Shown here: piece by piece, positions 59,429 through 64,000 of the stretch
Position numbering within the stretch: the first letter of the stretch is position 1
How the letters are laid out: each line of letters begins with the position of its first letter
Assembly: GCF_003286085.1 (NCBI RefSeq)
Contig: NW_020825298.1
Span: forward strand, 7,192,001 to 7,256,000
Direction: 5' to 3'
Source: Drosophila persimilis
Taxonomy: Eukaryota; Arthropoda; Insecta; Diptera; Drosophilidae
Length of the DNA stretch: 64,000 nt
Position numbers and translations under genes: made by a program
The notes under the pieces: generated by a model
Seen by the model: the letters and a program-made list of their open reading frames with translations, nothing else
Told to the model about the DNA's origin: nothing
The model's database searches: none

Positions 59429-62400
59429 TTACAGTCTTCATTCATTATTTCCGTTTTATTATGCACTGCATGATTCACCTTCGTCGCTGATAAATCAGCA
59501 TGTCGTTAAGGTCTTGGCACACTCACCCTCTCTCTCTGTCTCGCGACCGGTGGGACAGTGTGTCTCGTTCCCATGTGAGAGGCTGCTGCTCTGCAGCCTT
59601 CGTCTCTGTGACGTTACAAGTTCCCCTCAGTTTTTGTCCACTTTTGCCGGTCGCTCATTAACAATTTCTAAGAAATTCATATTAATAATACCTACACACT
59701 TTTGCGCATCTGTTTATTTCTGTTCGTTACGGATCACTTTATTTTTAATAATTGGAATCTGTTGGGTGGCGCGGTACGGAAACAAGGCAAAGGTTTAGAA
59801 TAGGTGGCGCCAAGACTGAGTCACGATTTCTGTTTCTTGGGAATTTCCTGAGAATCGGAACGAATTGAAGAATGTGGCAAATGAATCAAAATCTGCATAG
59901 TGTTTACTGACAGTGAGTCAAAAATTGGTGGAACAATCCTTACATTAAATTCAGGCTCCAACCTGACCATTGGGGAGGACTCTTCCCATTCTCATTTCCT
60001 GACTTTGGTCGCCTTCAAATTGAAAAATGCAAATGCACAAAGTACTTTGCAAATAGTTATCAAAATTTGGCATATATGAGAATTATATGCATATTTATTG
60101 GGTTTTTAATAGGAAAATATTAATAAAACACATATTCTAGTGCGGCTTTGTGGGTGTGTGGGTTGTCTGTGTATTTGCACATGCTTTTTCCAAAAGCCTC
60201 AGTCGCCAAATTGTTTAACAGGCTTCAACAATTTTTCAATATTTCAACTCAAACGAGGGATCGCACTCTGCCTCACTCTCTCTCTCGCTCTCTCTGTTTT
60301 CGTTCGCTGCTGTCCCTTTCGTGCATATTAATATTTATAACCATGAATGTTAAATTCAAATAAACGCATGAGAAGGCAGTAGGCTCCATGCGGGTATCAC
60401 CTCTTCTCCCACTCTCCAGCTGAAGCCCCAACAAACCACAACTTTCAATATCCGCGCGAGATGAAAAAACGAAAAGTTTAACACACAAAAAATTTAAATG
60501 AAAATACAGCAGGAACAACAAATTATTCAAGAACGGGAGGTAAGGCGGGGGTTACCTTCAGAACCGAAGCTTTGGATACCCTTTCATTTCGATCGTTTCT
60601 GTGGCAGCTAAAAAAACGCAACAAGTGGATCTATAAGACAATCAATCGGTTGGCTTTAGAAATGGAAATTAACAAAAAAATGCCATCACCTTTTTCGTAC
60701 AAAAATAATTATAAAGTAAATGTAATTTAATTTGATTTTTAATTTTTCGAAAATCTTTATACGCTTTGGACAGAAATCTTTTAATAATATTTAATCATAT
60801 GATCACTTTTTATGTCCCTTCTTCTCTGTATACCAAAGCATTGCAAACACCTCAACAAAAGAGTAATACCTCTCCTGAAAGCGTATAATAATATTCGCAA
60901 CTTATGTGAATAGTTTTTTTTTGTGGAAGTTGCACTTCTTCTTTTCGCTTCCGGTTGCGGCTACAAAAATGTCACCGCTGGCATTATTTAAATTTAAATT
61001 TTTGCATTTAAACGTTGACATGTCACTTACAACTTTAAAGTTGTTAATAATTGCGCTTTACGCCGCATTGCATTTTTTTTTACGGTCATTTATTAATTTT
61101 CCGCTGATTTATGTTGCAAAAAAGTAGAAAAAAAGTATTATATCCAACAAGCGTTCGTCGATTTCGCCACAATAAATTCTCATAAATACAGGCTCCACCT
61201 CTCCTCCCCTTTGGACCTGCTGCCACGCCCATAGCCGAAACGGTAGAGAGCCCCGCCCAAGACAAGGATTTATGCGAGCGGAGCGCATGACTTTTAATAA
61301 AAATTAATTTTTATTATGGCCTAAAAGTAATTAATGGACTCGCAGCAAAACCGAAAAGAAAAATTGTCGCGTATGATGCATGAACCGCTGCATGGATGGT
61401 AACGGGTGTGACCAATTGCCGACGGGGGCAGTGCGACTGTACATATATTATCCTGCAGTAAGGTGCGTTACAAAAAGGGGTTTACATTGCATATTAAACT
61501 GGCAAACGCTGGGTACGCTACAGAGGGAGAATTTCTGAACAGAGATATGATTTATAGGGATCTCATACCAGTACATATAAGCTGCTGGGTTCTGTTTAAT
61601 CGTGGTTTAATAGCTGACTACCATTAAATTTCTGTGAAGTGCAATAGTTATTTCACGGTTCGTACCTGTACCTTATAGACCCTAAGCTCCTGAGACTCAT
61701 ATCATTTTTGACTACCTGACTATTATTGCAGTTCTTTGAAATGCAATGGTTCTGCATTTTGTATTTCGAACGGAGCTTCAGACTCTGAAGAGTCTATCCT
61801 GAGATTTCTATCTGGCTCTGTTGAAATATTTTTAGTTCTTCATAGTCTTTGCTGATACTATCCTAAAAGACTTTAAAGGTTGTCCTAATATTACACTGAT
61901 TGTATTCTGAGAATGCTGTGACTTTGCTTTTGTTCTCTTAATTTCAAGCTGATGATCAGCCCACGCTCTATCCATCTTCCATCTGTATTATATGATCGGC
62001 CTCCCACATGGCCCCACCTCAGTCTAGGCCAACTGCTGGCTAAATTGCCTTTTCTTATGACTGATTACATTATACATTTGTTTAATATAAATGTAATATA
62101 AATAGTGTCACTGCCCACACATTATTTGAATGAATAATCCCGTAATACGAGTGTGCAACAAAGTTTAAATAAATTTTGAAATGACTTCAAAACAAACAGC
62201 TTACTTATTACCACAACTCTCAGTGATTCAGGCAATAATTTTATCTGTCAATTACGCAATATGTATTTGCCTCTCATCGCACATGGCTGGGAGTTGTTTT
62301 GTGATTTTTACACATTTGCATAATATGGCAGTTGCATTATATTTTTTGCCCTGTGGCCACATACTATAATTTGTTTGCATTATTAATTTAGACGCAGCTG

Positions 62401-62860
62401 AAAAACTGAATCAAACAAAAACTACTCACAAATCCAATGAACAAATATTCATATTACACGATAAACGCAATAAAAAACCATAGAAAAAATCCATCTAATT
62501 GTACAATTAAACATTTTGTCGTGTTAATAAAATATTTACGATTGCGGTCTGAAGAGATTATTGGCCTGGCAAATTACAGAAACTTAATTAAAGGCCTAAA
62601 CGGAACTGCGACAAAAAAGTGGGGGGGGTGTGGACTTAAATTAAAAATAAATCTAATAAAGAGTAGAAAATTAAAGCTTTAAATTAAAATACAATAAAAC
62701 AAAAGCAAACCAAACCGAGAAGCCTCTCACCAGACCAAGCCGAAATCCATTTTTATTTGCATTATTTATTGTTTTTAGTAGTTTAGAAATAAAAGCAGGC
62801 ATTCAATTAAAGATTAAAGATATGTACAAGTTGCTGGATCGTTTAGTTTCAAGGCAAAAC

Positions 62861-62866
62861 TTTATT
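62861..62866 (-). terminator. Polyadenylation signal AATAAA for the short icarapin-like transcript
   Basis: TTTATT on the plus strand reads AATAAA on the minus strand, about 170 bases past the proximal stop. It supports a transcript that ends here instead of splicing on to 58043. Confidence 0.5.
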
Positions 62867-63037
62867 TAAAAATATAAGAAATATTTATATATATGTAAGT
62901 AAATATATTACAAGTTTACATATTGTTTTCTCTTTATAAATTGCTCAATATACAATTGTTGATATTTGCTGTTGGTTAGTAGAGCGTTTGCTAAACGGAT
63001 TTTTGGATTTCCGGGATTAAATGCTTCGAAAATATGA

Positions 63038-63340
63038 TTATACCTGAGGTTCGTCGATATCGCGCACTTCGTTGTCCTTGGGCTGCTTCTCCAGGGGCTC
63101 GCGGCGGCTGTTATCGTCATCGTCCGAATTATCGAACTCGCCCCGCCTGGTGGGCAAGATGGCCGGGGCCGAAGTGGCTGGTGCCGCGGCAGGCTGGAAA
63201 TCTCCCTGGCTGGTGAGGACACCCTCGGCCACCTCCTCGCCGCTGTCCAGGGGACGCACATTCACCACACGGACCTTGAACAGGCTGTTGGTGTCGCCGT
63301 ACACCGTCTCATTTATCTCCACCTTGTGGCCATCAACAAC
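63038..63340 (-). CDS. Icarapin-like gene, exon with core motif and proximal stop
   Basis: Acceptor AAAAACAG. The exon encodes VVDGHKVEINETVYGDTNSL, then FKVRVVNVRPLDSGEEVAEG, an Ala/Pro stretch and an acidic tail. It ends either by reading through CAG GTA TAA (stop at 63038) or by splicing at CAG/GTATAA (last exonic base 63044) to the exon at 58043. Both ends are plausible. Confidence 0.75.
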   Translation of the reverse strand, partial: VVDGHKVEINETVYGDTNSLFKVRVVNVRPLDSGEEVAEGVLTSQGDFQPAAAPATSAPAILPTRRGEFDNSDDDDNSRREPLEKQPKDNEVRDIDEPQV

Positions 63341-63943
63341 CTGTTTTTTGTGTTTTAAGATATTGTGGAAATATTAAACTTAGATTTTTCGGTATATTTT
63401 CGATAAATTCGTCTAAGAGATATCTAAATTAATCTTTTTAAGCTGTACAAACGCAAACAAATTTCTAAAACATAATCGATTCAAACTTTTTGCAGTATAC
63501 TTTTAGGTGCAAGAACAGCTTAAACAAGTTTTTTGTGGGTATCTTCGATTTTTCAAATCTTTTAACCAATTTAAATCGATATAAGCAGATGCTCTTCCAA
63601 ATGGCTTTAGCCTTAGAAAGCTATCCGATTATTTTATATTCCCCCTTCCAATGCCATTCCCTAAACGACTTTGATTTACTGTTCGTCTTTAAGTATTCCT
63701 TCAAGCCATTTCTTTAGCCGCTGTAGATGTTACATCTTCCCTCAAACACAGTACATACCTTAACCGTTGAGGTTGTATTGCCATTCTTGGGGTTCAGGGG
63801 AGTCAAGGGCCGCAGACCGAAGGAGAAGCCAGATCCAATGCCATCGCCTGAATCATCCGCACCGGCACCAGCACCCGCTCCATCCTCACTCGAATCGGTG
63901 GCAATAACAGGCCAAAGACGAGTGCGCAGACGACGGAAAAGGT
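63038..63943 (-). CDS. Icarapin-like secreted protein, 3' part (continues beyond window)
   Basis: Two exons on the minus strand (63943-63759 and 63340-63038) join in phase 0. They give FRRLRTRLWPVIA, a Gly/Ala/Asp-rich stretch, then NTTSTVK-VVDGHKVEINETVY and LFKVRVVNVRPLDSGEE. This matches the core of icarapin, a honeybee venom allergen, where NTTST-K-I-GH-V-INET-Y and a VRVIDVRP segment occur. The biochemical function of the family is unknown and its members are secreted. The C-terminus is acidic (SDDDDNSRREP) and ends DEPQV-stop if the last donor is not used. The 5' end, including any signal peptide, lies outside the window. Family assignment is from memory of the motif. Confidence 0.7.
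63759..63943 (-). CDS. Icarapin-like gene, internal exon
   Basis: The acceptor reads CTTCATCAG on the minus strand. The exon starts in phase 1 (D from split codon), encodes LFRRLRTRLWPVIATDSSED through GNTTSTVK, and ends at a near-perfect AAG/GTATGT donor. It is the most upstream exon inside the window. Confidence 0.8.
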
Positions 63944-64000
63944 CTGATGAAGTTAAAAAGAACAAAAAGATCAAAAAGAAAAAAATGTTAAATAGAAAAT

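Larger units (their letters stand above)
58044..63037 (-). other. Possible 5-kb intron or intergenic interval of the icarapin-like gene
   Basis: The interval holds the TIR element (58667-59428), CA/TG repeats at about 58047-58105, pyrimidine (CT)n near 60276-60298, and long AT-rich stretches (60680-61140 and 62050-62700). Small open frames are compositionally biased and not recognised. The first 180 bases downstream of 63038 on the minus strand are probably 3' UTR. Confidence 0.55.

Overview
The window is animal nuclear DNA with long introns, GT-AG splicing, CAX/poly-Q and poly-N coding repeats, many (CA)n, (GA)n and (TATCTG)n tracts, and Drosophila-style short introns of 56-70 bp in one gene. 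Together with the protein content it reads as a Drosophila genome. The species cannot be fixed from the sequence alone. A Bruno/CELF gene directly upstream of a polycystin-2 gene matches the arrangement I remember from chromosome arm 2L (Muller element B).

Region 1 (1 to about 48.9 kb, + strand) is a single large gene of the Bruno/CELF family of RNA-binding translational repressors and splicing regulators. I could place nine coding exons whose splice phases all agree (197-1065, 4055-4278, 5892-5974, 9695-9743, 36506-36684, 39742-40246, 44189-44821, 47291-47443, 47508-47779). They give a 988-residue protein: a long low-complexity N-terminus, RRM1, RRM2, a linker of about 400 residues, and RRM3 at the extreme C-terminus. 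The length of the linker favours bru2 over the shorter aret (bru1), but the choice between paralogues is an inference. Inside the 26.8-kb intron 4 lies a well-formed alternative first coding exon (21882-22458). It is phase-matched to the RRM2 exon and would make an isoform without RRM1.

Region 2 (49.6-53.5 kb, + strand) is a compact eight-exon gene for a polycystin-2 (TRPP) cation channel, the Pkd2/amo orthologue. It has a proline-rich, nine-residue-repeat N-terminus, an unusual acidic insertion in the extracellular polycystin domain, a normal LGD pore motif and a C-terminal coiled coil.

Region 3 (57.4 kb to the window end, - strand) converges on Pkd2. It carries the 3' part of a secreted icarapin-like gene (exons 63759-63943 and 63038-63340). 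About 5 kb further downstream is an acidic open exon (57381-58043). It is either an alternative last exon of the same gene, because a phase-0 acceptor fits exactly, or a separate intronless gene. A 762-bp non-autonomous DNA transposon with terminal inverted repeats and a TTA target duplication sits in the intervening 5 kb.

The remaining DNA is intronic and intergenic. It is rich in simple repeats, with one strong foldback structure at about 29.5-29.9 kb, a 70-bp tandem duplication at 6.6 kb and a degenerate 60-bp repeat array just downstream of Pkd2. The most useful observations are the cryptic RRM1-less bru isoform, the alternative icarapin terminus, the foldback element and the TIR element.
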